NCBI GenBank assembly: GCA_032164245.1
Contig: JAVMKO010000006.1
Span: 10,059,001 to 10,123,000, forward strand
Length of the DNA: 64,000 nt
From: Sternotherus odoratus
Taxonomy: Eukaryota; Chordata; Testudines; Kinosternidae
Reading direction: 5' to 3'
Of this stretch, positions 1-11,149 are shown piece by piece. The notes under the pieces were generated by a model, which made no database searches, was not told the DNA's origin, and saw only the letters and a list, made by a program, of their open reading frames with translations. The number at the start of each line of letters is the position of its first letter. Position 1 is the first letter of the stretch. The translations under genes and the position numbers were made by a program.

Positions 1-280
1 CCACCGCTGCTGCGCCTCTTCCCCGCCCAGTTCTGCCCCTCCCCCAGGAACGCTGCGCCTTGCTCTCCCCCTCCCCCACAGTGCCTCCCGACCTCACAAA
101 ACAGCTGATCAGTGGCAGGCGGTAGGTGCTGGGAGAGAAGGAGGGAGAAGCACTGATCTGCGGGCAGGAGGCACTGGGGGGAGAGGGAGGTTCTGGTAGG
201 GGGGCTGCCATTGGATTCTCAGCACCACCATTTTTTCCCCCTGGGTGCACCCACGGATTCGGCGCCTATGCTCTGTAGGG
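1..280 (-). repeat. GC-rich dispersed repeat fragment
   Basis: A pyrimidine-rich stretch reads on the minus strand as a proline-rich, CT-rich sequence that opens near 275 with a 'ggcgccgaatccgtgggtgc' type motif. A similar 'ggcaccgactcgagg' motif occurs inside the hAT-like element near 35465. The left edge is cut by the window. I recognise the style as a reptile interspersed repeat but cannot name the family. Short open frames here look incidental. Confidence 0.35.
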
Positions 281-499
281 CACAATGAAATCAAGGCAGC
301 GTCTCGTCAACGCGGTAGCAGTTTTGATGTTCATTGACGGAGTTTGTAATGTCTTCCTTACAACATTTACTTGGAACAGGCTATTATGCCAAACCACAAT
401 TGAGACCAGAAATTTGGTCAGAGATCATCTAAACCAGATTTTTCTTTGTCATGACTCTGCTTTTCATATGAGCCACATTCTTCTTTATCATCAGTAATG
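281..499. other. No recognised feature
   Basis: AT-rich sequence between the GC-rich repeat and the CR1 fragment. A 70-codon open frame (285-497 +) shows no recognisable motif and I do not support it as a gene. Confidence 0.4.
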
Positions 500-1687
500 T
501 TAGTAAGTAATGCACATTGGAAAACATAATCCTAACTATACGTATAAAATGATGGCGTCTAAATTAGCTGTTACCACTCAAGAAAGAGACCTTGGAGTCA
601 TTGTAGATAGTTCTCTGAAAACATCCACTCAATGTGCAGGGGCAGTCAAAAAACCAAGGTCAGTAATCATTAAGAAAAGGATAGAAAAGACAGAAAATAT
701 CATATTACCTCTATATAAATCTCTGGTCTGGTCACATCTTGAATACTGCGTGCAGATGTGGTCACCCCATCCCAAAAAAGATGTATTGGAATTGGAAAAG
801 GCTCAGAAAAGTCTCAGGAAATTATTAGGGGCATGGAACAGCTTCCATATAAGAAGAGATTAATAAGACCCAGACGTTTCAGCTTGGAAAAGAGATGACT
901 AAGGGCTGGTCTACACTAGCGAGGAGGGTCGACCTGAGATATGCAACTTAAGTTGACGCATCTTAAGATATGAAGTCGACGCATCTTAGGTAGACTTATC
1001 TGCTGTCCTCACGATGGCAGCAGTCGACAGCGGGCTCCCCTGTCTACTCTGCCTTGCAGCTTTTGGTGAGCTGGAGTTCTGGAGTTGATGGGAGTGCTTC
1101 TGGGAAGCGATTTATCGCGTCCTGACGAGACGCAATAAATCGATCCCTAATAGATCGATCTCTACCTGCCGATCCAGCCAGTAGTGTAGACAGGCCCTAA
1201 GGGGGGATACGATCGAGATCTATGAAATCATGACTGGTGTGGAGAAAGTAAATCGGGAAGTGTTATTTACTCCTCATAACGCAAGAACTAGGAGTCACCA
1301 AAGGAAATTAATAGGCAGCAGATTTAAAACAAACAAAAGGAAGTATTTTTTCACACAGCATACAACCAACCTGTGGAACGCCTTGCCAGAGGACGTTGTG
1401 AAGGCCGAGACTATAAGGTTCAAAAAAGAACTAGACAAATTCATGGAGAATAGGTCCATCAATGGCTATTAGCCAGGATTAGGTGGGATTAGCCAGGATT
1501 GGGTGGGATAGTGTACCTAGCCTCTGTTTGCCAGAAGGTGGGAATGGGCGACAGGGGATGGATCACTTGATGATTACCTGTTCTGTTTATTCCTTGGGCA
1601 CCTGGTATTGGACACTGTGGGAAGATAGGATAGTGGGCTAGATGGACTTTTGGTCTGACCCAATCTGGCCATTCTTATGTTCTTATC
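500..1687 (+). mobile_element. CR1-type LINE 3' fragment, split by a MITE
   Basis: The segment 510-863 translates to the thumb/C-terminal part of a CR1-like reverse transcriptase, with 'ERDLGVIVDSSLK' and 'PLYKSLVWSHLEYCVQMW'. The frame ends in a stop near 861 and resumes at 1230-1472 with '[13 protein letters not shown]', the usual C-terminal end of these ORF2 proteins. The 3' UTR ends at 1687 with the '...ggccattcttatgttctta' tail seen in other CR1 copies in this window. The copy is 5' truncated (only the last part of ORF2 remains) and is interrupted by the Harbinger-like MITE at 903-1197. It is a dead fragment, not a host gene. Confidence 0.85.
903..1197. mobile_element. PIF/Harbinger-like MITE with TAA target duplication
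   Basis: The ends GGGCTGGTCTACACTAGC and, on the complement, GGGCCTGTCTACACTAC form terminal inverted repeats. The element is flanked on both sides by TAA (900-902 and 1198-1200), the 3-bp TWA duplication expected of PIF/Harbinger. It interrupts a CR1 fragment, so it is younger than that LINE. The interior has inverted AT/CG-rich repeats around 'tttatcgcgtc', shared with the MITE at 21948-22239. Confidence 0.85.
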
Positions 1688-1712
1688 ACTCTGCTTTATG
1701 ACACCAGAAAAA

Positions 1713-2051
1713 CTATGATTCTCCATCACTTTCCTCACATTTCCATTCCTTATCTTCAGGTAAATCTGCTAATTCCTTAGTAATAGGACTTCCATCATTT
1801 CCACTTCGCTTCTCAATTTCTTCCGCACTGGGACGATTGCTACTGTCTAAAGCCCAGTTTATGTTCTGTTTCAGATATTGTCCCATCCAATTTTCCCTTT
1901 GCTGCAAACTCGATTGCAGTTGAGCTTTTTGCTTCCTATACTGAGCTCCTGAAGGCTTCTTAAGGGACATCTTTTGTTTTCTATGCAGGAAAACAGACCG
2001 TATTAGAGAGCAAAAGTCAATGTTCTGCAGTCTTAGAAAGTCCTCAAACAT
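1713..2051 (-). pseudogene. hAT/ZMYM-like transposase N-terminal fragment
   Basis: This minus-strand frame contains, from about position 1970, 'MSLKKPSGAQYRKQK'. That is the start motif (SGAQ/SGAxxRK) common to vertebrate hAT-type and ZMYM1-like transposase proteins with a TTF-type finger. It is followed by a charged segment and a stop at 1713. No zinc-binding or catalytic region follows, because the neighbouring CR1 (ending 1687) begins almost immediately downstream. I read it as a broken transposon remnant. The alternative is a chance ORF: the match rests on one short motif, so confidence is moderate. Confidence 0.45.
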
Positions 2052-2329
2052 TACATATTAAACATGGCAAAAGAAGTCACACTGTTTCTTTTATATTATT
2101 GCATAGTTAGGGGTTTGAGATATCTCTGGCATCTCATTAAATATATCCTTTATTACTCACTACTTACACTCTTCAAGTCTTAAAACACAAGTTCACTTTC
2201 ACAATTACACACCAATGCAAGGGTCACAGTATCCCAACTGGGCCCACTTAGTTCTGATAGCTCACTGACTGACTGACAGTGCTCTGCCCTTTATATACCT
2301 GTAAGGGCGTCGCTGACAACATTCTAGGA

Positions 2330-2624
2330 CAGGGGTCGGCAACCTTTCAGAAGTGGTGTGCCGAGTCTTCCTTGATTCACTCTGATTTAAGGTTTGGCGT
2401 GCCAGTAATACATTTTAACAGTTTTAGAAAGTCTCTTTCTAGAAGTTTATAAAATATAACTATTGTTGTATATAAAGTAAATAAGGTTTTTAAAATGTAT
2501 AAGCAGCTTCATTTAAAATTCAGAGCCCCGCAGATCGGTGGCCAGGACCCAGGCAGTGTGAGTGCCACTGAAAATCAGCGCGCGTGCCACCTTTGGCACG
2601 CGCGCCATCGGTTGCCTACCCCTG
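2330..2624. mobile_element. hAT-like MITE, 8-bp target duplication
   Basis: The ends CAGGGGTCGGCAACC and, on the complement, CAGGGGTAGGCAACC are terminal inverted repeats of hAT style. The flanks TTCTAGGA (2322-2329) and TTCTAAGA (2625-2632) match at 7 of 8 bases, the 8-bp duplication typical of hAT. The interior is AT-rich with a CG-rich palindrome near 2577-2612. It is non-coding and non-autonomous. Confidence 0.88.
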
Positions 2625-2794
2625 TTCTAAGAGGTTCAAGGAAAATGTCGTGCTCAGAAAGTCTGGATGGCTCCATGAGATTCTACAAAGGTGCAGAACA
2701 TTCTAGGAGCTCAGTGAAAAATGACTTCACATATGGAACACCTGAAACATTTTAACTTCAAACATTCTATTTTCCCCGTTTGTCACTAACAACA

Positions 2795-2865
2795 GCAGCA
2801 CCCTGCCCCCGAAGACCGGCATCCCAGATGGCTGCCTGGGTTACCTGCCCCTAAATCTGGCCCTG
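2795..2865 (-). mobile_element. Truncated hAT-like element end
   Basis: Read on the minus strand, the sequence starts CAGGGCCAGATTTAGGGGC and continues into GC-rich sequence. This resembles the terminal part of a hAT-like element. No partner end or target duplication is visible, so it is a fragment. Confidence 0.4.
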
Positions 2866-5506
2866 GGCCCAGTGGACAGCACCAGGATCACAGGTGGGAG
2901 GCACAAAAGGTGGCTAAGGCCGCTTGTAGCTCCACCTGTTAGCAGTGCTGAGTGCAGCATGACAACCCAGGAAAGGACATGTGAGATCAAGCCTACAGTA
3001 CAACAAAACCGGATCAGTCTCTGGCTTAATGCATTGGAGACTAAGTGTGTCTGTATGCGTGTGTGTGTGTAATACATAATAGGTGTTTAGATGCTACACT
3101 GAAGGGGGTTTACAAATGCCAATGGGCCGGATTCTAATCCCAATAAAGCAAAAAACTCACAAACTATGTGAGCCATCAACTGCTGCAGACATTGGGTCAG
3201 GCCCGTAGACTTCAGTGGAGAAGCCTTAGACCTGAAGAGCGCTTGCTAGATCATTCTCTTCCCCCTCCCCCCCCCCATGCACTCATATGCTTGCAGTCAA
3301 CAAAACGCCATTGTTCAAACAGCTAAGGAACGACTCTCCTGATAAACACAACCTGCTACATTTCATATTGAAGGTTACATGAGAAATGGCATCAATTGTA
3401 TTCTGAGGTAGGATTGCTGTTTCTATGAAGTATATTTTCAAGGAACAATTTTCCAGTTATTCTATTAATATTTCTCAACACCAAATTGCAAATGTGAAAG
3501 GCACTATAATAAATTAGGATTAGTGAGATCCTGAAATCTATTGTTTATAAAATGCAGATTTAAGACAGCACTTCACTGCCATTATCTGATGTCACCTGGT
3601 TACCTATGTGCTATAACGATTATTTAGTATGCAGGGACTCAGAACTGGACTGTCATGGTTTTCCTAATAATTTCTTGAGGCTGGCACCATGGTTTTGATT
3701 AATGCATCCTCTTAATTCTAACAGTGTGTTATCCCAATAAATCACCAGATTGCACTCCCTTTGCTCATGTAGTACAGCCATACACTGCAGAGGGCCACAT
3801 TTCCTATGATTTATGGGTCAAACAAATGTCACCAGCCGAAAGGACATACTGAGCATGGTCAGGTAGCTTTGGTATGCCTGAGGTTGTATTCAGCAGATTG
3901 CAACTCGTTGGGTTGACGTTGTCTAGACTTATTTTTTAACTTATTTTTCTTCTTCTGTGTGATTATTCCATTGATGACTCTCGAGGTCTCTTCCAGTTCT
4001 ATGACTACAGCTAATTTAAATCGACCTTGAAGTCACTGGAGCTTTGCCGCTTCGCCCCAAATGAGGATCAGACCCTCGATGTTAATTTCCAGGTGAAATC
4101 CCCTTCGTTTTCTGTATTCTGTCCATTGTTCTGCAATCTCACCGCCTCTCTGGCCGTAGCCTACTTACTCCATGTCTGCATGCCACAAGCTGCCTTCAAG
4201 GGTTGCTCCTTCCCTGAGGAGTTTGTTAGGATCAGCTGCACATGGACTATTCTTGTGGTCAGATCAGGGCAGGTGACCCCTGGGGCCAGTGATGACTTTG
4301 TGTAAATAAGCAGAACTGTTGAGCACCAACCTGGTTCGTAAAAATGACTATTGGAGGGATTTGAACTGAGGAGCAGTGTCGTCTTCCCAGAGCAATGCCA
4401 GGTAGGAGTTTACTTCAATGCAAGGTTCCCAGGTATTGTCCCAATTAAGAACTTGTCCAGGCCATGAAAGTGCCTTGTGGTGGGCCTCCGTCCTCACTGA
4501 TGATCAAATAACATCCCCATGGCAACGGCAGCAGCAGTTTCTATGGGGAAGGATGACTGTATTATTAGCTGTCTTGAAGGTAAATTAGCAAATTGAAACA
4601 GAGAGGAGACGCAGAAAGGAGAAGCCAGCTTTCTGTGGACCACCAAGTCAACATCACGCAGACCACCCCGATTCAGAACACACTAAGAACTGTTAGCTTA
4701 ACACATCAGCAAAGCCAATTGCCAGGGTATTGTCTTTGTCATGGGATTACCAAAAGAGTGGATACCCATAGCCAAATAGCACTGACATGCAAACTTCATA
4801 CAAAGACAGTTTTAATCATTTTACAGTTTAACTTAATAGCCTTGAGACAGAGCTATTGCCTGTGGGATTAGCCCCCAGCTTCACTGGTTACAAGCTCAGG
4901 AATTCAACTAGGCTCTAGTCTAGTTTAATATAAGGAAAAACCCACGTCCGCTGTGATAAAATCTGTGTAGGCCCCAGCTCTCTTGCTGATGCATAGGTTC
5001 TTTTTTTCATTCCCTTTCTAATATTGTGATGCTCTTTTTGCTGGTCTCCCTGCATGCAGCCTTACCAGACCACATGTGGTACTAAATATATGCTTTGATT
5101 CTTTCTTGGACTTTATTCCAACAAGCACATAACTCCAGTCCTGGTTCTTTTACATGACTTGTCTGTCTGTGCTACTGTTCCATTTTATAAGTGTTTCTCT
5201 TGACCCATAACTTTCATTAGACTCTTACCAGTAGCTCTAGCTGTCTTCCAGATCTAGTCACTGTATTGAACTGCGTGTGCACCAGCTAAGGTCATCTGGC
5301 ACTGTTCTAGTTGTCTCATCAATACCTAAATGTGTCTGCCTTAAAGAGTTATTCTTTCAGAAACTTAGCACCTTCACTTTGGCTTTCTTCAGGCCACAAA
5401 CATATTTTAGTCTCTTTGTAAAGCACCATATACATTTACAGCACAATATAAATGATTAACTAGGCGGGAGATGTCAGAGATGTTGCTGAAAGCCAAGGCC
5501 TGAATT
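2866..5506. other. Intergenic, mostly unassigned
   Basis: No coding signal. A short GT-rich microsatellite lies at about 3044-3071. A 30-bp piece near 3974-4003 ('ctcgaggtctcttccag') resembles the 3' end of a CR1 on the + strand. A weak small-MITE-like motif lies near 3120-3220. The remainder is ordinary AT-rich sequence with no structure I can name. Confidence 0.4.
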
Positions 5507-5511
5507 GTTTT

Positions 5512-6605
5512 TGTGACGGGTTGGGATCACAGAAACCCCTTAGGAGCTGCCACCTGATGCGCCAAGGCTACCCCTGCCTCAGTTTTCCTGTCCCCACAGC
5601 TTAGGACCTCAGTACCCTGCCGGGTCTGAGCCACGTCCCCTAACAGCTGGGGGCTTTCCTGGAAACAGGCAGGAGGTATTCTTACCTCTGGCACTCAGAT
5701 GCTCAACTCCCAATGGGGTCAAACCCTGAATAAAAATTTGTTTTGCCCTGTATAAAGCTTATACAGGACAAACTCATAGATTGTTCGCCCTCTATAACAA
5801 TGATAGAGAGATATGCACAGCTGTTTGTCCCCCCCAGGTACCAACACGTACTCCAGGTTGATTAATAAGTAAAAAGTGATTTTAATAAAGACAGGAAATA
5901 GGATTTAAGTGGTTCCAAGTAGTAACAGACAGAATAAAGTGGATTACCAAATAAAATAAAGTAGAAAACTCAGACCTAACACAGATACCGTAAAAAAGCC
6001 TCACCCTCAGTTAATTCCTTCTTTCAGGCTAAACTCCCTGTTAGCCTGGGTCCAGCTATCACTCGCACACCCCCCTGCAGTCACAGTCCTCTGTTCCAGT
6101 TTTTTGCAGGTATCCTTGGGGGGTGGAGGGCTGTTCTTTAAGCCAGCTGAGAACAAAAAAGGAGAGGTCTCTCCCAGGTTTATATAGACTTCCTCCTGCG
6201 GGTGGAGAGCCCCTCCTCCTTCTTATCCAGAGTCCACATGGACAAAGTTGCAGGTTTGAACCAGCGGAGGCTGCATTCCTGAGGAAGCTCGGGTGTGGAC
6301 GGGCGTCTACAAAGTTCATTGTTTGCTTGATTGGTTCTCAACTGGGCTTAACGGAGAATAGTCTTCTCCCAGAGAGCTGCTCAGCTGCTTTCCAAAGTCC
6401 ACATACAACCAACCAAGCACATAGCCAATATTCACAACTCTGAATACAAAACAGACACATACATACAAATAGGATGAACAGATCCAGTGGATCATTACCT
6501 TCACAGAGATATGTTACATGGCATATGTAGCAAAACCATAGTCCAGTAATATACATATATTTACAGGTACACCCCCCATAAAGCCTTATGGGGTACACCG
6601 TCACA
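5512..6605 (-). mobile_element. Solo LTR (about 1.1 kb) of an LTR retroelement
   Basis: The element begins TGTGACGGG and ends CCGTCACA, that is TG...CA with an 8-bp inverted terminal match. It is flanked by an identical 5-bp duplication GTTTT (5507-5511 and 6606-6610). No gag/pol/env sequence is next to it, so it is a solo LTR. A TATATAA motif on the minus strand near 6180-6188 suggests the LTR points leftwards; orientation is an inference. The family is unassigned: a 5-bp duplication fits several endogenous retrovirus classes and Gypsy elements. Confidence 0.75.
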
Positions 6606-6703
6606 GTTTTCTCTTGTTCCATTTGTTATCTTGGTACTGCAGCTTGAATTAACTGCGCTGGTGCTGATCCTCTTGTTCTTGCCTCTGTTGGCATGTTCTA
6701 CTA

Positions 6704-6840
6704 CCCTGTTTCCCCGAAAGTAAGACATCCCCCGAAAATAAGACGTACTTCCAGTTTTGCCTCTCGCTGTAATATAATGTAATGTAATTTTGGGAGCAAA
6801 AATTAATATAAGACACTGTCTTGTTTTCGGGGAAACACGG
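6704..6840. mobile_element. Tc1/mariner-like MITE with TA target duplication
   Basis: The ends CCCTGTTTCCCCGAAAGTAAGAC and, on the complement, CCGTGTTTCCCCGAAAACAAGAC are near-perfect inverted repeats. TA dinucleotides flank both ends (6702-6703 and 6841-6842). At 137 bp it is non-autonomous. An internal direct copy of the 'cccgaaaataagac' motif follows the left end. Confidence 0.8.
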
Positions 6841-6842
6841 TA

Positions 6843-8270
6843 TCCTCCTGAAATACTGGAATAGCCCGCTGTGCCTGGTACATCCCAGGAGCTCTAAGCT
6901 GCATTTTACCCAATGTACTTGTTACATTCAGCAGCAATGAAGCAGCTGAACTGTTGCACGCCTTTTGTTATGTGCACGGAGTTGGTTTAGCATGTGATAT
7001 GCTTTATAAATTGCAATCCCTGCTGCTGTCTCACCATGTGTGAAAGCCAGCAAAAAGAAAAATCTTTTTTATCTTGGCGTGTATCTGGATTCCCCATTCC
7101 CACTGACTGGCTAATTTGACAAGAGTTTGGTTGTCCTTAGCGAATGTTAGTCACTGGACATGTCAGTTCACTCTTCACCCCGTGGAACAATGCCATGGGG
7201 CCTTGTTAAATAAATTCAGTGGAATAACCGTAGGGAAGCCAATATTCTAGGGAAGCCAATCTCTGTAGCTATGTACCTTTCACCAGTGAAAACGGGAAGG
7301 CTGGGAGTAATTTTACAGGATGTCCACTAATGCATCTGCTGCAGTGATTTTTAAAAAGGGTTATTGGGGTGGGCTCTTCTGAAGCATTTAGCATTGGCCT
7401 AACTGTGCTCCTACTAAAGACCATGCTAGAGCTCTCATTGACTTCAGTGGGAGCAGACTTAAGCCAACACTGAACCCTTTCAAAAAATCCCACACTAGCT
7501 CTCTTGTAGTCAGAGAAAATGTTTCTCCGTTTTTAATTGTTCAGTTTGTTCAACACTGTTCAGTAAACGTGGCTGAAAAAGACACAGAACACTTGTTGCG
7601 TGATTGAAACCAGATTGATTTTGCTGGAACAACATTTTTTGTGGCCATGCTTGACTGGAAGCCAGGGCTGTGACAGAACCCTTGCGAGAAATGGATGTTA
7701 ACGGTTGAGATGTGGAGACAAGATTGCCACTTTGGAGTCTGAATAATAGTGTGTGTTCTGTAGCATTTAACAGCAACACTTTAAAATGCAAACTTCCTCC
7801 AGTCGGACACAGCTGAATGAGCAGAGTGAAGTACCAGAGCAAAAGATTAAACTCTCTTCCTTTCCCCAAGTGTTGGTGGTTCTGAGAATGTTTATCAGGA
7901 GACGCCACATGAGACTATCACTTTCATATGTGCCTGATATCTCCTCCTGTTTTAAACCAAACCCTTTTTTCTCATGGCATTTTTCGAAGAAGTATAGTTC
8001 AACAGCAGGCTCTTGTATCGTTTTATACACTCACAACAATTTATTTTAAAAACAGCTCTAAGAAAGCTCTGCAAAGATCAGTTTTCGAATGGGCCCTCCA
8101 GGCAGTGGGAAGTGTTGAGGGAAATTGATTTAAGGCGTTTCTGGAAAGTAAATTTTAGAGTTTAGCAGCTCCACCCCATGGACGCTGGTTTCTTTCTAGC
8201 TGAAAAACGTGGATGGCACTTTGCAAAGCAGGTTCATGAAAAACAAATGAACTATAATTTTAGCAAGCAA
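6843..8270. other. Intergenic, unassigned
   Basis: No gene recognised. The open frames at 7510-8049 on both strands lack recognisable motifs. The stretch 7370-7470 contains the 'cattgacttcagtgggagcag' motif found in many small reptile MITEs, but edges cannot be set. Confidence 0.35.
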
Positions 8271-8662
8271 TACTTGTAGCACCTTAGAGACTAACCAGTT
8301 TATTTCAACATAAGCTTTTGTGGGCTATAGCCCACTTCATCGGATGCATAGAATGGAACAGAAGTAAGATGTATTTATATACACAGAAAGAAAGAAAAAG
8401 AAAAAAAATTGTACATTAGCATACCAATTCTAAGAGGGCTGTTAAATGTAGATGGTCCATTATCAGTAGGAGAAAAAAAAACACCTTTTGAAATGGATTT
8501 CTGTTGTCAGGTAAATTAACTCAGGAAATGCAATCAATTACTGTAATGAGAGAACCATTCAGAAGTCCTATTTAGCCCCTGGTTAATTGTGTCCAATTTG
8601 AAAATTAATTCCAGTTCCTCAGTTTCTGGTTGGAGTCTGTTTTGGAAGTTTTTCTGTTTTTA
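8271..8662 (-). mobile_element. Penelope-like element 3' fragment
   Basis: On the minus strand the order is: a short coding remnant (8662-8590, with 'KTSKTDSNQKLRNWN'-like residues that I associate with the Penelope-like polymerase ORF), then a degenerate hammerhead-like region at 8311-8345 (CCGATGA, stem GTGGG/CCCAC, AAAA where GAAA is expected), then the 'ttagtctctaaggtgc' end. The same end occurs in the palindromic copies at 21871, 23729, 35944 and 60580. This copy is single-armed and 5' truncated. The assignment rests on remembered features of turtle repeats. Confidence 0.6.
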
Positions 8663-8789
8663 GCGCCCTTATGGCCAAGATGGAGCCTGCTCTGTAGGCA
8701 GCTCTGGCCAAGAGAAGGCGTGTGCTGGAATGTGTCAGGGAAAGTCCCTTCCGCCCTAGGGGCACCTCTTCCGAGCCTCCTAGAGTGAA

Positions 8790-8830
8790 TGAACACACAC
8801 TCACTCACTCACTCACTCACTCACTCACTC
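8790..8830. repeat. (ACTC)n microsatellite
   Basis: An uninterrupted run of ACTC units follows 'gaacacac', then C/T-rich low-complexity sequence to about 8885. The open frames across it are artefacts of the repeat. Confidence 0.9.
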
Positions 8831-8885
8831 TCCCCCACCCCTTCCCCTCCCCCTCTCCCCCTCCCCCTCTCCCTCTCTCTCCCTT

Positions 8886-9257
8886 ATCCATCCCCACTCC
8901 CTGGCCCCTTACCATGCCGCTCAGAGCAGTGTGGCTGGAGGCTGCACAGCCCACCAGAGTTAGACACACTGCCCTGCAGGAGCTCGCAGCCCCACCCCCT
9001 TACCATGCCACTCAGAGCGGCAGAAGCTCAGGCCCCGCCAGAGGGCCCAATCCTTCTCCCAATGAAGACAATAGGACTTCTGCCCTGGACAACAAGCAGA
9101 GCTGGAATAAGCCAATTATAAAGACAGTAGGAAAAGGAGGAGAGGGGGCAGGTGGGGGATGGGCTGGGGGCAGCCTCCCCAGCCGGGAACTCAGGGGCCG
9201 GACAAGACGGTCCCATGGGCTGGATGTGGCGTGCGGGCCGTACTTTGCCCACCCTTG
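8886..9257. mobile_element. hAT-like element, right part only
   Basis: The right end reads on the complement as CAAGGGTGGGCAAAGTACGG, followed by CCGCACGCC. That is the 'CAGGGGTGGGCAAACTACGGCCC' style of hAT terminus also seen at 43797. The interior carries two imperfect copies of a 'taccatgccgctcagagc' motif (about 8911 and 9001). No left terminus is visible, so the boundary is approximate. Confidence 0.5.
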
Positions 9258-11149
9258 CTTTAAGAAGACCACCAAATATTGCAATCTTCGTGATATAATT
9301 CCAACAGTTGGCAACACTTACTGGTTCAGATTGTCTTCTTCCTTCATGAGAGCAGCTTGGAAATGGCTTGCTATATCTACAGTAGCTGTACAAAATGCTG
9401 GACCCCACCTGATTTAACTTTTGATAGTTATAGGTTTTACAAAAATCGAATGCCGTGTTCCTGGGCGCTTCACAAATGGTATAAAAGTGCCATGAGATTT
9501 TTAAACTGTTCCCATCTGAAATAATCTCAGGTGCTAGCAGCAACTGTGGAAAATTCTATCAACATGATTTTAAACTGGTCTGTGTCCCTTTAAGCATCTA
9601 TGCCAATGACTCAGCTCTCCTCCCAATGATGTCAGTGGCAAAACTCCCTCTGACTCCAGTGAGAGCCTTGTTGGGCTCTAATTGCAGAACTATGTATCAT
9701 ATCATATCAAAACAACTGGCCCTTCTCTAGTTCTGCCTGTTTCCAAACTCAAGCCCTTTGTATTTGGGCTGCTCCATTCCTTGCTGTAAAATGCCTCTAG
9801 TAAGCCCTGCCTTATTCCGACTGCTTAGTGGCTGGGAAAATGCCCTGGCTGTGACTCCACAGCCTGGATCAACATTTGACAAAAGGAAAGTTTTCAAAAG
9901 AGATGAAGTCATTTGCTAGCCTAAATTCCATTTTCAAAAGTGGCCTAGACACACAAAAGCCCAAGTCCCCTTGACTCTTGCTGGGACTTGGGATCCTAGT
10001 GGGTAAGTCACTTTCACTTTTAAAAATAGGACATAAGCCCCTAAATCACTCAGACTTGGGTAACATTTTCAAAGGTGCTTCCACGACTAGGGCTCTATGG
10101 CCCATTTTCAAAGGTGCCTCAGGCACCAGGATTTCAAGTCTCATTGCAAGTCAGTGAGACCTGGGCTTCCAAGTCACTTTTGAAAATGGGACATAGACCC
10201 CCAGGTAGACACTTTTGAAAATATTACCCACAGACTGCCAAGAAAGAGGAAAAGAACTAAACACAACAAACAACGGAAAAACAAAAGTTGTGAAACCTGA
10301 TTTGGTGGCAGGATTGTCCCTTCTTCTCCCTCCCCCACCTTTAAAATATCCACCTTCTTAAGTAACTTTTCATGCTCATGTAGGCCACTCGAAAAGCCAT
10401 TTTAAAGCATTTTGGATCCCTCCCTCTTTCTGCAACTGATCACATCACTCTTGACTTCTGCTCTGAAAAAGCCTGCTACTCCGTCCCCTGTCTCCACTCC
10501 CCCCTCATCCTGAATAGGAAGACAAAAGCTCTCACTATTTCAATTGCTAAATAAAATGCTTTCCAATGCAATTTACTTAAAAAGCCTCAATTATACATTT
10601 GAATTGAAGATCAATCACCAACTTCATGTGACAAATCAGTTTTTGCTTATATTGACTGCAATTAAAAACAATGACACTGTACAAACCATCTCTCCTGCTC
10701 CAAATGTCTTTAAATAGCAACGTTTCCCCTTGCCATTGCAGTAGGAGGATGGGTTTTATGGATAGCCCCTAACGTTGCAATTGGGTCTAAAATCAGACGT
10801 CTCTGTCTCAGGCACAAAATTCACTCCACTAACAAATTCTGCAAGTCCTTTTTAAAAAAATTGGATCTGTTTCAAGTGTTTAGAGAGTCATTTCTTCACA
10901 GGTGTTGTTTTATGGGCGGGATCTGTCTGACCCCTGATCTTCGACACTCAGCAGCTGGACAAGGAGTGATGCAAAACAGATGAATTCTGCCTGCTTTATG
11001 CCGCTCTTGGGCCCACTTCCTGCCAGGGGACCCCCGAGGGGAGGCTGGGTGAGTGCGCCCATAAAAAACAGCACTAAGATGCGTCAACCACCCACTCTAC
11101 TGCGGTTGCCTCCCCACCCCCTTTTTTCTTTAATATTAACATATGGTGC
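9258..11149. other. Intergenic with a diffuse repeat at about 9930-10235
   Basis: The stretch 9930-10235 repeats the motif 'ttttgaaaatgggacatag' and its inverse ('ccattttcaaaggtgcc') several times. This looks like a decayed inverted-repeat element of unknown family. The rest (10240-11149) is AT-rich with no coding signal. Confidence 0.4.

Noticed and set aside
9028..9543. 171-codon minus-strand frame
   Set aside because: Spans a hAT-like fragment edge and unique sequence; composition is uneven and no domain is visible.
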